Shown here piece after piece: positions 9,711 to 21,654 of a stretch of 64,000 nucleotides of DNA. The stretch comes from Dromiciops gliroides. Lineage: Eukaryota; Chordata; Mammalia; Microbiotheria; Microbiotheriidae. The stretch's first letter is position 1, and each line of letters begins with the position of its first letter. The stretch covers positions 296,375,385-296,439,384 of the forward strand of contig NC_057865.1 in NCBI RefSeq assembly GCF_019393635.1, written 5' to 3'. Below the pieces are notes generated by a model. It was not told where the DNA came from. It searched no databases and saw nothing but the letters and a program-made list of their open reading frames with translations. A program made the position numbers and the translations under genes.

Positions 9711-12700
9711 TGTTCTTTTTCATACCTTCCGGAGGGGGGCTTGTCATTTGTCCCCAGCGCCAGTCCCTCCCTATACCTCCTTCCCAACCCCTTGGACTGT
9801 CTACACAGCCGCCATCACCCATACATACATTGTGGCTGAGGACAGGGCCCCTTGTAGGCCAGCAGGTATTCTGGGGCCTCTGCGGGGAAGTGACGAGGGA
9901 GGGGGGGCACTGTTCTCCTACTCAGCCCTCAGTGCCCATTGTCCCTACGTGCAGGGCACCTCTTCACCTTGTTCCCACGCCACCGTCACCTGGGCTGCTG
10001 GGTCTTCTAGAAATCTCTTGCCTATCTGGGTACATGCACACGCCCAGGCTCATGTGAGAACACGCATGCACACCGCCTTTATGAGCACCCCCATGCACAC
10101 TGGAGCCAGCCTCTTGCATTTTTCCCTGCTTCCCCCCTCCCCACTCCTCAAGGTCCCCGTGCCAAGCCCCAGGGGCACCCGTCTGTCTCCCTGGCAGCCT
10201 GTGACTAGCCTGCTGCGCACAGGGGGCTGAGAGTCCTCAGTCTGCCAGCCTGGCACCTTCTCAGTTCTGAGGGTCTAGAGGGAGGAGGGGGTGTGCGCAC
10301 CTGGCCCCCGGGGGCCACTGCTCAGAGCTTGGGGGCAGTGGCCATGCTATGCTGCCTTAGCATTGTTTCTGCCTCTCTTAGAGACCCAAGTTCGAGCTCA
10401 TTCTTCATTCCTCTTCCAGCTTGGGGCTCCCCAACGTCCTTTTGTCATGTGTTGGAGGGAAATGGCTCCTTCAGCCTAAGATGGGTCAGGGGAGAGGGTG
10501 GGGGGGAGCTGTGGAGGAAACAGCTGAACCTGAGCCATGATCACAGAGCTGTGTGACCTTAGTCATTTTCTCTCTGGACCTCAGTTTCCCCATATCTGCA
10601 ATGACAGATCCCACGATCCCTCTCCACTTCTGATGTTTGTTTCAAATAATCCATGACTCCAGTTTATAGAGCGCTGGAGAAGGGGGCTCCAGCCCCTCCC
10701 AACCAAGATCCCTTCCTTTAGCATCCCTCACAAGATGCTAGTCCTCCACCCCAGCCTCTGCTGGAAAGTCCCGGTGATGGAGAGCTCACTATCTTGTGAG
10801 CAGCCTTCACTGCCAGACAACTCAGACTGTTAGGAAGCCCAAATCTGAGAAGGGACATTCCCGGTTCAGGGTCCCACAGATAGGCAGCGGCAGTGAAGAC
10901 CGGAACAAGAATGGGAACTCTGTCTCCCTCCCCAGGATCTGAGTCCTGCAGCCCTCCCTCACCTCCCCCCCCCCCACTCCTGGCTCTGCAAACAGTGCCC
11001 CTTCCTCTGCCGGTTCTGCCTCGCGCCAAGCTGAACTAGTCCATGATAGCTGCTGGAAGCCAGGCATGGGCCACCATGCCTTGGGGCTAAGTGTCCCCAG
11101 GGCCTTCCCTCCCCATCTCAGCTTCCACACTTTCCGAGTCCTTGATGTTCTGCAGAGAATCCGATCCAAATATTGATTTGGGCCCTGCTGCATGCGTGGG
11201 CCCCAGACAGTCTAGGTAGTTGGGAGTGTAGGGGAAAGAGGTGGAGTTGGAAGTCCTACTTCCCAGTCCCAGCTCTGCCCCTTCCTAGCTGGGTGACCCC
11301 AGGCAAGCCCCTCACCTTCTCTGAGCTTCAGTTTCTCCCTCTGTGAAATGAAGGTCCGGACATACAGACATGATAAAAGATAGGGTGTGGTCCGTGCCAG
11401 GTGAGAACAGGCAGCGATGGGGGAGGCTGGCATTCCCAGGGCAGGGAACCGGAGGCCAGAGACTTGCCCATGGTCACAGCTGGTAAGGGTCTGAGGCAGG
11501 ATTTGAACTTGGGAAGAGCAGTCTTCTGTGCACTCTGGCACCCCCTAGCTGCCAGATTTTGTCTGTATCTGATACAGACAAAATCAACAGTCCTGACCCC
11601 TGGGAGCCCACATTCTCAGGAGGATACCACAGGTACCCAGGTAGGGAGACCCAAGGCAATTTCAGGAAGGAGAGATCGCTGCAGAATTTGGAGAATCAGA
11701 GCAGGCTTCCTGGAGGAGGCGGCCTTTGCGTGGAGCCTTCCCGGAAGATGAGGTCGGAGACAAGTGAGGAGGAAGCATGCTCCCAGCATAGGCAAATGCC
11801 CAGAAGTGGGAGATGAGTGAACAGCTAGTGAGTCCCTTTAGCTGAACCTGGGAGGAGAGACAGGGACAAAAGCCAGAGTAGTTATCTGGTGCCACTGTGG
11901 GAGGCTTTGAATGCCAAGCCAAGCAATGTTTTCCATTGGCCTCCCAGCCCTGCCCCTTACTGCCTTCTCTTTCCCTGGGCCAGGCCAGCCCAGGAGTGGG
12001 GAACCCCAGACATAAGGGGCTCCTGATCTCTCCATTACCCCCCTTTAGACCTAAGTGTGAAGCTGTCACTTGCACCAAAGTCGCCACAGGGAAATTTAGC
12101 CTGGTACTATGGGGAAGGCCCTGGCTAGAACCAGACGCCCTGGGAGCAAACCCTAACTTACTTGTGGAACTCTACCCAAGTCCCTTCCCTCTCTGAGCCT
12201 CAGTTGCCTTTGTAGAATGGGCAGTGGGCCTGGCTTGGCTCCACCTCCAGATTGGGAGCCATCTGCATAGAGGAAGCAGCCATATGGGGAGAGGATTGGA
12301 GAGAAGAAATAAGGCCCTGGACAGGAGGGAGCAGTAGAAGGGGGACAGCAGAGCTGTCAAGGACCCTGAGACTCCCTTGTTCCCACCCAAGAATGTTTGA
12401 GTCTGAGTCCCTCTTGCCCTGTTTGCTCCTGACCACATCCCCTCCTCAAAACCCCTCAAACAGCTTGAAGATCTACAGCAGGTGTCATCCTCCAAACCTA
12501 CATTATCCCATGGGACAGAGGGGAATACTGAGGCCCAGACAGGTGAAGGCATTTGTCCAAGCCACATGACCAATCAAATATCAAAGCCTGGAATGACCCC
12601 AGTTCTGCTCCCAGCCCTGGGGCAATCAGAAGAGTGGCTCCCTGGGGACCACCAAAGGGAAGGGCACCCTGCGAGGATGGCCAGAATACCAACAGACTAA

Positions 12701-13215
12701 AACTGGCTCTTCTGAGACCCCACCCTCTCTGCTGCTTCTACCAGAGTCACTGGCTCCAACAGTGCCTGGCACATAGTAGGTGCTTAATAAATGTTGGTCG
12801 ATTGATCTGGCCAGAGGCTGGATTCACAGAACTCACCCCCAGAAGGAAGGGTTGAGCACAGTGGGAGGGCCCCCCGGCTAAGAAGGAGATGTTTGAGCAG
12901 AGCTGGGATTTCTGGACCACAGCCTAAACTACAGAGATGGCAGGTGCCTGGCCAGAGGCAGTGCACAGCTAGCAAAGGACGGTAAGAATGCTCTTGTCTG
13001 CCATCTTGCAAAGCTAATGAAAAACATTTAAACCAAAAGGATGAGGGTAAATCTCTAATTCAGAGCCGGGAGGTAGCTTAGAAAGCATCAAGGCCACCAC
13101 AACCCCCACCTCAGTTGAGAGATGAGGAAAAAGAAACGTGCCTAGGCTCACACAGCTGAAAAGCATCTAAGGCAGGATTTGAACCCAGGTCTTCCTGACT
13201 CCAAGTGTCTCCTCA
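9711..13215. other. Intergenic DNA with MIR and L2 fragments
   Basis: No gene seen. Worn MIR-type pieces lie near 10540-10640 (+), 11250-11360 (+), 12520-12600 (-) and 13085-13205 (-). A truncated antisense SINE ends in CCCCCTAGCTGCC near 11440-11552. An L2 end lies at about 12740-12806. Long open frames here have proline- and serine-rich low-complexity products and no similarity I recognise. Confidence 0.6.
12740..12806 (+). mobile_element. L2 LINE 3' end
   Basis: GTGCCTGGCACATAGTAGG followed by TGCTTAATAAATG is the hallmark 3' end of LINE L2. Its AATAAA is part of the repeat, not a gene's poly-A signal. Confidence 0.85.
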
Positions 13216-13218
13216 GTG

Positions 13219-13345
13219 AGGGGGGTGGAGAGGGAGGGTGGGAGAGAATTTGGAACTCAAAATTGTAAAAAAAAAAAAAATTATGGTTAAAATCTTTTTA
13301 CAAGTAATTGGGGAAAATATTAAAATAATTTTTAAATTTTTAAAA
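13219..13345 (+). mobile_element. Marsupial L1 3' end fragment
   Basis: A G-rich run followed by AATTTGGAACTCAAAATTGT and an A-rich stretch is the 3' UTR end of marsupial L1. Only about 130 nt remain. Confidence 0.7.
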
Positions 13346-13355
13346 GATTAATTCT

Positions 13356-13507
13356 AGGGCAGCTAGGTGGCGCAGTGGATAGAGCAGTGGCCCTGGAGTC
13401 AGGAGGACCTGAGTTCAAATCCGGCCTCAGACACTTAACACTTACTAGCTGTGTGACCCTGGGCAAGTCACTTAACCCCAATTGCCTCACCAAAAAAAAA
13501 AAAAAAA
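13356..13507 (+). mobile_element. Marsupial tRNA-like SINE
   Basis: Full copy with poly-A tail. The direct repeat AAAGATTAATTCTA flanks it (from 13343 and from 13506). Confidence 0.93.
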
Positions 13508-13589
13508 AGATTAATTCTAATGCCTTCCTTCTGCTCTATTGATCATTTCCAATTTATCCCATATATAGCTTATTTGTACATTGTTACTT

Positions 13590-13696
13590 GCTTGTTATCT
13601 CCCCCATTAGATTATGAATTCCTCAAAAACAGGGATGGTCTTTTGCTTCTTTTTATATCTTCAAAGCTTAGCACGATGACTGGCTTAATAAATTCT
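13590..13696 (+). mobile_element. L2 LINE 3' end
   Basis: ATTAGATTATGAATTCCTC then AGCACGATGACTGGCTTAATAAATTC is a diverged L2 3' end. Confidence 0.7.
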
Positions 13697-13950
13697 TGGG
13701 CTGCTAGGTGGTACTATAGTGGACAGAGCGCCAGACCTGAAGTCAGGAAGACTCATCTTCCTGCATTCAAATTCAGCCTCAGACACTTCCTAGCTGTGTG
13801 ACCCTGGGCAAGTCACTTCACCCTGTTTGCCTCAGTTTCCTCATCCATACAATGAGCTGGAGAAGGACATGGCAAACCACTCCAATATCTTTGCCAAGAA
13901 AATCCCAAAAGGGGTCATGAAGAGTCTGAAATGACTAAACAACAAAATGA
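13697..13950 (+). mobile_element. Long SINE with RTE-like tail
   Basis: An older, longer SINE. Its head resembles the young family (GGCTGCTAGGTGG). The body continues with CTCAGTTTCCTCATC and GGAGAAGGACATGGCAAACC. The tail is GGGGTCATGAAGAGTCTGAAATGAC, like the 3' end of RTE/BovB LINEs, which suggests mobilisation by RTE. Confidence 0.85.
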
Positions 13951-13987
13951 ATACTTATTGACTGATTTACTGACTAAGAAGGTTCTC

Positions 13988-14145
13988 GGGGCAGCTAGGT
14001 GACACAGTGGATAGAGCGCCGGCCCTGGAGTCAGGAGTACCTGAGTTCAAATCTGGCCTCAGACACTTAACACTATCTGTGTGACCCTGGGCAAGTCACT
14101 TAACCCCAATTGCCTCACTAAAAATAAAATAAAAAGAACAAGCAT
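13988..14145 (+). mobile_element. Marsupial tRNA-like SINE
   Basis: Full copy flanked by the direct repeat TAAGAAGGTTCTC (13976-13987 and about 14146-14157). Confidence 0.92.
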
Positions 14146-14439
14146 TAAGAAGGTTCTCCCACACACACCCCACTGGGGAGAGGGAAGGGAAGAGGGAGAA
14201 AAACTAGATTTTTGTTCATTTATTTTATTTGGAGGGATTGTAGAGAGAGGTCGGTACAGTTACTGCTTTTCCTCTGCCATCTTGACTCCACCCCAATTTT
14301 TGTTCATTTTAAAGGAAATACTAAAGTTCAGAAAGAACTAAGACTAGATAATGAATATCATCTTGCTTGCCTTCTCAAGGAGTGGGAGGGATGGAATTTG
14401 GAACTCAAAAATTCTAAAAAATGAATATTTATTGTTTTG

Positions 14440-14665
14440 TTTGATCCTCACAACAACCCCATAAAGTAGGTGCTATTATTATCATTCCCATTTTGTAGGC
14501 TAAGAAACCAAGACTCAGAGCTGAGTCCTGCAGCCCTCCCTCACCTCCCTCCACAGCTCCCCCCCCCCTCCCCTGCCCCATCTTAGGCAGGGTCACACAA
14601 ATAGCAGAGGCAGAATTCACACTGGTCATCCAGACTCTGTGTCCATCTGTACTCACTGTGCCACC
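14440..14665 (-). mobile_element. MIR-related SINE fragment
   Basis: CCTCACAACAACCCCATAAA, GGCTAAGAAACCAAGACTCAG and GTCACACAAATAGCAGAGGC form a worn antisense MIR-type element. It ends near CACTGTGCCACCTAG. Confidence 0.65.
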
Positions 14666-14749
14666 TAGTGGACAATAGGGAGAAGGCAGAACTGTTCGAT
14701 TGCTATTTGGCTTGTTTTCTCTGCCAAGGAGAGATGCCCTTTGCACAGG

Positions 14750-16080
14750 ACATAAAGTTTGAACAGGGAGCTGCCCAAGATTAGTCAGGAGATAGAAAGG
14801 AAGCAAACACCTGCCTGCTCTTGGGACTTCGCCCCAGATGAACAGGATTCTCGGAACCTGAAAGAACAAGCAGATGAGAGAGCAAAGCTGCTGCCAGGAA
14901 ATTTGAAAAATCAGGGGAACGGAAGCCATACCCCAAGATTGGAGAAGGGCAAATAGTATCCTGATTATCAAAAAGGGAAGAAAACAGAGCCTGCAGACAA
15001 TCTCACTTCCTTTTCGATGGCCTTACACTAGGACAGGATGTAGCGGATATAATTTCCCAAGACCCGGGTGAAGCTTTTGACAGTGTCCTACGTTGTCCCT
15101 GTAAGAGAAGATGGAGTGATGTGGTTTAGGTAACAATCCAATCACATGGATTCCAAGCTGGCTGGGCGGCCAGACTCCAAGAGGAGCGTTAATGATCCAG
15201 TGTCAACATGGCATGAAGACGTTTCCAACTGAGTGCCCCAGGTATCTGTGCTTGGCCATCTCACCTTTTTATGAGCGACATGGACAGATAAAGGCAGAGA
15301 CGTCACATGAACTAAGTGTGCCCCCACCCAAATCTAGGAGGGAGAGCTAATACAGAGATGACTAGGGGGACCCACTGGGATCTTGGCAGGCTGGAGCAGT
15401 GAGCTAAATCTACGAGGATGGCATCCAATAGATATCAATGTATAGGCTTGCGTTGGGGTGCAATAAAAGGCAGTTTCCCGTGTATGAGAGGACAGAGGCG
15501 TATGTAGACAGCAGTAGTTCTGAAAACGCCCCTACGGGCAAGCTCAATCGGCAGTGACGTGTGGCAGCAAGAAACGTCTTGTGATCTCACGCTGCATGAA
15601 GAGGGGCAGAGCTTCCGAGAAGACAGAGGTGGCCATCCCACTCTATTCTGCATTCAAGAGTAGCCTGCTCCGGGGGCAGCTAGGTGGCGCAGTGGATAAA
15701 GCACCGGCCCTGGAGTCAGGAGGACCTGAGTTCAAATCGGACCTCAGACACTTGACACTTACTAGTTGTGTGACCCTGAGCAAGTCACTTAACCCCCATT
15801 GCCCCGGGGGAAAAAAGAGTGGGGAGTTGAGGCGGATTTAGCCTCCTTCTGCTTGGCCCCAGGGAGCAGAACCAGGAGCCACTGAGGGTGGGGGAGATGC
15901 AAAGAGGCATATGTAAGCTAGAGGTCCAGAAAAGCTTCCTAACGACTGGAGCTGTCCCAGTCCCAGGGACCTCCTCTAGAAATGATAAGTCCCACTCTTC
16001 CGGGACCTCCAAGCAGAGGGTGGGCAACCAGTTGTTGAGTATGCTGTAGTGGAAGCTCCTTTCATGTACTGGTGAGATTC
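14750..16080 (+). mobile_element. L3/CR1 LINE, long 3' portion, split by a SINE
   Basis: Reads in order through CR1-type landmarks: CCAAGATTGGAGAAGGGCAA, an AAGCTTTTGACAGTGTCC box (the 'FDKA...' region of the reverse transcriptase), TGCCCCAGGTATCTGTGC, then after the SINE CTGCTTGGCCCCAGGGAGCAGAACCAGG and CTTCCTAACGACTGGAGCTG. Heavily diverged and not coding. A SINE lies at 15672-15817. Confidence 0.8.
15672..15817 (+). mobile_element. Marsupial tRNA-like SINE
   Basis: Full copy inside the L3/CR1 element. The tail is short and G-rich then A-rich. The subfamily end reads CCCCCATTGCCCC instead of CCCCAATTGCCTC. Confidence 0.88.
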
Positions 16081-16238
16081 AGTGGCTGCTGCAGACCCTT
16101 ATATTCTGTTATTATTCTAAGACCCCAGACCCTCTCCCTCAGTGCCAGTTATGGATGTGGGGGCAGGAGGTCTGGGTTTAAATCCTAGTTCAACCTCAGA
16201 CTACTTGTGTGGAACTTGAGCAAGTCACTTAAAATCTT

Positions 16239-16379
16239 TTTTTTTTTTTTTGGTGAGGCAATTGGGGTTAAGTGACTTGCCCAGGGTCACACAGCTAGTA
16301 AGTGTCTGAGGCCGGATTTGAACTCAGGTACTCCTGAATCCAGGGCCGGTGCTTATCCACTGTGCCATCTAACTGCCCC
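16239..16379 (-). mobile_element. Marsupial tRNA-like SINE
   Basis: Antisense copy from a T-run to AACTGCCCC. The direct repeat ACTTAAAATCTT lies on both sides (16227-16238 and 16380-16391). Confidence 0.92.
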
Positions 16380-16686
16380 ACTTAAAATCTTAATCTGTAA
16401 AAGAGAAGGTCTCCGACTTTGCTGTGCTGGAACGTCTGTCCCCTCCCTGGGTCCTGGGATGCTCCAAAGGTTCTTCAGGAGGAGGGAAGTAGAGAATCTC
16501 TGGAACTCATCATCCCCCTCCACCAAACCAGGGATAGGAGAGGGTCAAAGGGTGTGGGTTCTAGTCTCGGCCCTACTTCCCTCTCTGAGTCTTAGTTTCT
16601 CCCTTTGTTCAATAAATGATCTTAAACTATATTATAAGACAATAATTATCAAAATTATCTGGTACTGGCTAAGAAATAGAAAGGTG

Positions 16687-16836
16687 GGGGCAGCTAGGTG
16701 GCACAGTGGATAGAGCACCAGCCCTGGAGTCAGGAGTACCTGAGTTCAAATCCGGCCTCAGACACTTAACACTTACTAGCTGTGTGACCCTGGGCAAGTC
16801 ACTTAACCCCAATTGCCTCACAAACAAACAAACAAA
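16687..16836 (+). mobile_element. Marsupial tRNA-like SINE in L1
   Basis: Full copy in the L1. AAGAAATAGAAA-GTGG flanks it on both sides. The tail is CAAACAAACAAACAAAAA. Confidence 0.92.
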
Positions 16837-17685
16837 AAGAAATAGAAAAGTGGATCAGTGGGACAGAGTAGACATACAATTAAAGCACCAAATAAACATA
16901 ATAACCTTGTATTTGACAAGCATAAAGACTTAAGATTTGGGGATAAGAGTTCTTCATTTGGAAAGCAATATGGCAGAAATTGGGCATAAACCAATATCTT
17001 ACATCATTTACCAAGATAATATCAAAATGGATACATGACCTAGAAATAAAGAGAGATATTACAAGAAAGTTTGAAGAACATGGAACATACAACTTATAGA
17101 AAGATAGGTGAGCAGTTTATGAATAAACAAGAAATGGAAACCAGTTAGATGCAAAATGAATAATTTTTATTACTTTAAATTTAAAAGGTTCTATACAAAT
17201 GAAACAAGTATAACAGATCAGAAGGAAAGCAGAAAATGTGGGGGGGATTTATAGACAATTTATCAGATAAAGTTCTCATATCTCAAATATATAAAGAACT
17301 TTGTCAAGTCTATAAGAATACAAGTCATTCCCCAATTGATAAATGGTCAAAGGAAATGAACAAGCAGTTTTCCAGTGAAGAAATCAAAACGATTTATAGT
17401 CATATGAAAAAATTATCTAAGTGATTATGGATTAAATAAATTAAATGCAAATTAAACAATACAAATTAAAACAACTTGGAAATACAATTTTATACCTATC
17501 AGCTTACCTAAAATGATTGAATGGGGAAGCAACAAATGTTGGAGGGGATGTGGAAAAATTGGGATACCAATTCATTGTTGGTAGAATTGTGAATTGTTGC
17601 AAACATTTTGGAGAGCAATCTTTAATTATTCCCAGAGTTATTAAACTGCCTGGACACTTTGACACTTTGACCCAGCAATACTTCT

Positions 17686-17846
17686 TCTTCTTCTTTTTTT
17701 TTTTTTTTAGTGAGGCAATTGGGGTTAAGTGACTTGCCCAGGGTCACACAGCTAGTAATTGTTAAGTGTCTGAGGCTGGATTTGAACTCAGGTACTCCTG
17801 ACTCTAGGGCCGATGCTCTATCCACTGCACCACCTAGCTGCCCCCT
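17686..17846 (-). mobile_element. Marsupial tRNA-like SINE in L1
   Basis: Antisense copy. The direct repeat CCAGCAATACTTCT stands at 17672-17685 and 17847-17860, so the L1 text is restored when the SINE is removed. Confidence 0.94.
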
Positions 17847-18050
17847 CCAGCAATACTTCTACTAGGCCTGTTTCCAAAGATGATTAGGGGAAAAAAGAAA
17901 AGAACTTATATGTTCTAAAGTATTTCTAGCAACTCCCTTTGTAGCGTCAAAAAACTGGAAATTGCAGGGATGCCCATCAATTGGGGAATGGCTGAACAAA
18001 TGGTGGCTTATGATTGTGATAGAATACTACTATGCTGGAAGAAATGATAT

Positions 18051-18380
18051 GGGGCAGCTAGGTAGCACAGTGGATAGAGAACCAGCCCTGGAGTCGGGAG
18101 GACCTGAGTTCAAATCCGGTCTCAGAAACTTAACACTTACTAGCTGTGTGACCCTGGGCAAGTCACTTAACCCCAATTGCCTCATCCAAAAAAAAAAAAA
18201 AAAGAATTACACTTTTGGAGGGGCAGCAAGGTGGCACAGTGGATAGAGCACTGGCCCTGGATTCAGGAGTACCTGAGTTCAAATCCAGCCTCAGACACCT
18301 GACACTTACTAGCTATGTGACCTTGGGCAAGTCACTTAACCCTCATTGCCCAACCAAAAAAAAAAAATAAATTAAAAAAA
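18051..18380 (+). mobile_element. Two tandem marsupial SINEs in L1
   Basis: Two full sense copies, 18051-18203 and 18219-18380, separated by a short A-rich and ATTACACTTTTGG spacer. AAGAAATGAT lies left of the first and right of the second. Confidence 0.9.
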
Positions 18381-19114
18381 AAAGAAATGATGAGCTTGAT
18401 CATTTTAGTAAAACATGGATGCACTTGCATGAAATAATAAAGAGCAAAATGAGCAGAACCTAGGATACCGTATACAGCAACAGCAATTTTGTTTTAAGAA
18501 CAATTTTAAGCAAATAAGTCATTTTAACTATTATAAATACCCAAATTTACCGACAAAGGACCGAGGAAGGAAGACGCTATCTTCATCCAGGGAAAGAACT
18601 GATAAATAGAAGTATGCATAGGATGGTTTTACATATATGCCTGTTTGGATCTGATGGTAGCCATCTCTAGGAGGGGGAAAGGGGGAGTGAAAAGGGGGTA
18701 AAAAAGAAAAAAATCCTATAACTGTATTATATCTTTAAAAGGAATAGCAAGTTGTACATAATATATTTACATCTTTTATTATACTATGTTATGGAAATGC
18801 TTGTTTTATTTTTAAAATTTTAAATAATATAAAATAAAAATTTAATGGTTTGGACCAGATGTTTCCCTGGGCTTCTTCCCAAGTGGTTAGAGGATAGCTT
18901 TGATTTGGGTTGGGGTGACATCTTGTGGCCAAAACATTTTCTGCAACTTGAGGCAAAGAGATTCAGGAAGGTGAGATGCATCTGTTCTCTCCTGCCTGCT
19001 GGTAGATCTATCCTGAAGGGATGGTCGGCCAGACAGATGGGCTTATTTTCCTGCCCTTCAACTCCCTCTGAGAGTTTCCAGATAAATGCTACAAAAAGCA
19101 GGAAAAGACATACA

Positions 19115-20110
19115 TGTCACTAAAGATTTATTAAGTGCCTACATTGTCAGGCACTGTGCTCAACATTGGGCCTCCAAAGAAAGGTAAAAGACAGTCCCTG
19201 CTCTCAGGGAGTTCAGTCTAACTAGAGAGAAAACATGTAACTAATTCTGTACAAACAAGATGTCAACAGGATAAGCTGGAAAAAATGAACTGCTGCTCCC
19301 TGTAGAAGGTGGCATCTTAGCTAAGACTCGAAGGAACACAGGGATTAGAGAGAGCTGAGGAGAGAGAATGCTGCAGGCCTGAGAGATGGCCAGAGAAAAT
19401 GCCTGGAGTCACACGATGGAGTGTGTCTTGTTCGAGGAACAACGAGGCCAGTGGTATTAGACTGCAGAGTACATGGGGAAATGGATACTGGAAGAAGACT
19501 GGAGAGGTCAGAAGGGCCAGCTTATAGAAGGCTTTTAATTCCCCAAAGAGGATTTTACATTTCATTAGGAAGGTGATAGGGAGCCATGGCTCCTCAGTGT
19601 AGAGGTGCCATGGTCAAAGTCAAAGATCACTTTGCCAGGGGAGTGGAGGATGGAGTGTCATGGGAAGTGGCTTGTGGCATGTAGACCAACAGGCAGATCA
19701 TTACAGAAGTCCAAGTCTGGGTGAGGAGGGCCTTGCCAGGGTGGTGGCAGTCCAGAGGAGACAAGGGGGAGGGCATGTTCAAGAGATGTCACAAAGGGAA
19801 AATGCTTAGCAGACAGATTACTCGGGAGGGGAGGGTCAAGGATGACACCTAGCTTTCAAGCCTCGGTAACTAGGAGGAGAGTGGGACCCTCAGCAATAAG
19901 AGAGAAGTTAGGAAGAGGGGAGGTTTGGGGTGGGGCGGGGGGGGGGGAAGATAATGAGTTCAGTTGGGGATGTGTTGAGTTTAAGATATCTGTAGGGCAT
20001 CGGTTTGATTTGTTCAGTGGGCAGACAGAGATGTCAGACTGGCAAGATTAGGGCTGGATAAGTAGATGTGAGAATCACCTACAGAGAGATAATCATTGCA
20101 TCCATGGGAG
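19115..20110 (+). repeat. Old mammal-wide interspersed repeat (name not certain)
   Basis: A long worn repeat beginning TTTATTAAGTGCCTACATTGTCAGGCACTGTGCTCAAC-like (quoted in parts) and running through CAGTCCCTGCTCTCAGGGAG, GATTTTACATTTCATTAGGAAGG, GGTGGTGGCAGTCCAGAGG and GGATGACACCTAGCTT. Similar text recurs near 30.5, 34.5, 44.4, 47.9 and 56.9 kb. I recognise it as a family also present in other mammals but cannot name it safely. Confidence 0.6.
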
Positions 20111-21099
20111 CTGATGAGACAATTGCCCAGCAGAGCAAACTACCAGCTGGCTGTCACAGCCTTCCCATTTGCAGGGCTTGGGGTGGGGCTCACAATATTC
20201 ATGGACCCCATGAGATTTTCTCAAACCCCAGATACCTTATCCAATCCCTAATCTTTCAGGAGGGCTAACCCCTATCCCTCTCATCCATGCCCGGCTCTTT
20301 GGGCAGCTCCTGCCCCTTCCCAGGATAAGAAGGCTCTGTTGGCCCAGGCTACAGGCAGCTGGGTCCAGGCTCAGTATAAGCCCCTTTGAAATAGCAGCTG
20401 AGGAAAATGATAAGTCTACAGCACTCCCTTCACAAGAGCCCCAAGGAGAGGGAATATGAGCATTAGCTCCACTTTCTAGGCAAGGCTCAGAGACAGAAAG
20501 TGATTTGCCTGAAGTCACACAGCAAGGAAGTAGCCCAGCTGGGACTGAGGCTCTCCTACCCAAGTCAGGGAATCCTCTATAGCTCCTGCTGCTCTTCCTA
20601 GGTGGACACTGTGGATTCCCAGCCCACATTCCCCTTGTCAATTATGGGGGGGGGGAGACAGAGGCCCGTGTAACTCTACAGGAAGACATCCTGAACCCAC
20701 AGAGAGGCCATAGCTCCTTCCTTCTGGGGCATTGGTGCTGGGGTCCAAGTCTTTTTCAAGGATAGGGAGCTGCCCAATTTCTCTGGCCATTGAGAGCAGA
20801 GACACTGTTTGCTTCTCTGCTTTCCTCACAAATTGGGGGGTCGGGATGGGGTGCTGAGTCATAAGCATTCCTGGTGTCACTACCCTCCACTCAGTTACCT
20901 GCTCCTCTCTTCCATCTCGGATAGGAAAGTAAGAGCCAAGCAGGCACGGGAGATAGACCAGATTACTTCTGGGTGGTCTCAAGGAGTCAGATCATGAATC
21001 AAACCAAAGAAAATCAGGAACCTTCAGGATCTCTCTGATTTATTCATCTGTTTTCCATGCAGTATCCCCCCAGGGAATCCTAAACAAGTTCTCTAAGAG
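20111..21099. other. Intergenic DNA, little recognised
   Basis: No gene seen. A worn antisense MIR lies near 20460-20580 (AAGTGATTTGCCTGAAGTCAC). The rest is unassigned. Confidence 0.55.
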
Positions 21100-21172
21100 C
21101 AGGAACAGTTCTGTGTTTGTTCTAGCACAGTGTTTTATATACAGCAGGTAATTAATAAATGCATGTCTAATT
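21100..21172 (+). mobile_element. L2 LINE 3' end
   Basis: AGCACAGTGTTTTATATACAG followed by TTAATAAATGCATG is a diverged L2 3' end. Confidence 0.6.
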
Positions 21173-21179
21173 GGAACTG

Positions 21180-21555
21180 AAGGACTGGCAGAAGCAACTG
21201 GGGATTGTTTAACTAGAAGAGCAGACTTAGGGGAGTTTTCAAGAGACCGAGGAGCAGCGACAGTGATAAGGAAAGAAGTTCAGCCTCCTTTAGTTTGTCC
21301 CCTAAAAGGTAGAACCAGATGCAGTGGTGGAAAGTGCTAAGGAGACCAACTGAGGCTTGAGTATCAGGAAAGACCTCCTAATGACAAGCTACCTCTGTAG
21401 GTAAGGAGTTCTCCATCACTGGAAGTATTCAAGCCAAGGCTGAATGCCCATTGACCTGGAATGTCTTCCAGAAAATTCTTGGTCAGGGAGGATAAGGCCA
21501 GCCCACAAGATTCCCAAAGGATCTTTCAGCTCTGAAATTCTATGATTCTAAGAGT
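21180..21555 (+). mobile_element. L3/CR1 LINE 3' end
   Basis: CTAGAAGAGCAGACTTAGGGG, CCTTTAGTTTGTCCCC, TCCATCACTGGAAGTATTCAAG and GAAATTCTATGATTCT follow the order of an L3/CR1 tail. Confidence 0.75.
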
Positions 21556-21654
21556 CTGAGAGCTGGGGCTGGGAACCAGGCTTCTTACTTCCCAGAAGCG
21601 ACTTCTTTTAGTGAGCTTCTGTCCTGGACGTGAGAGAACATTTCTCTTTTTTTT

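Larger units (their letters stand above)
16625..18840 (+). mobile_element. Marsupial L1, 3' part of ORF2 to tail, with four SINEs
   Basis: Sense-strand L1. At 17270-17420 it encodes DKVLISQIYKELCQVYKN then DKWSKEMNKQFSSEEIKTIY, matching the ORF2p region LISRIYKELKQIYKK of human L1. Later it reads toward the ORF2 end and a 3' UTR with TTATACTATGTTATGGAAATG. It is 5' truncated and diverged. SINEs sit at 16687-16836 (+), 17686-17846 (-), 18051-18203 (+) and 18219-18380 (+). Confidence 0.9.

Noticed and set aside
17236-17424. Possible host gene with IYKELCQVYKN motif
   Set aside because: Matches L1 ORF2p; it is part of a truncated L1.
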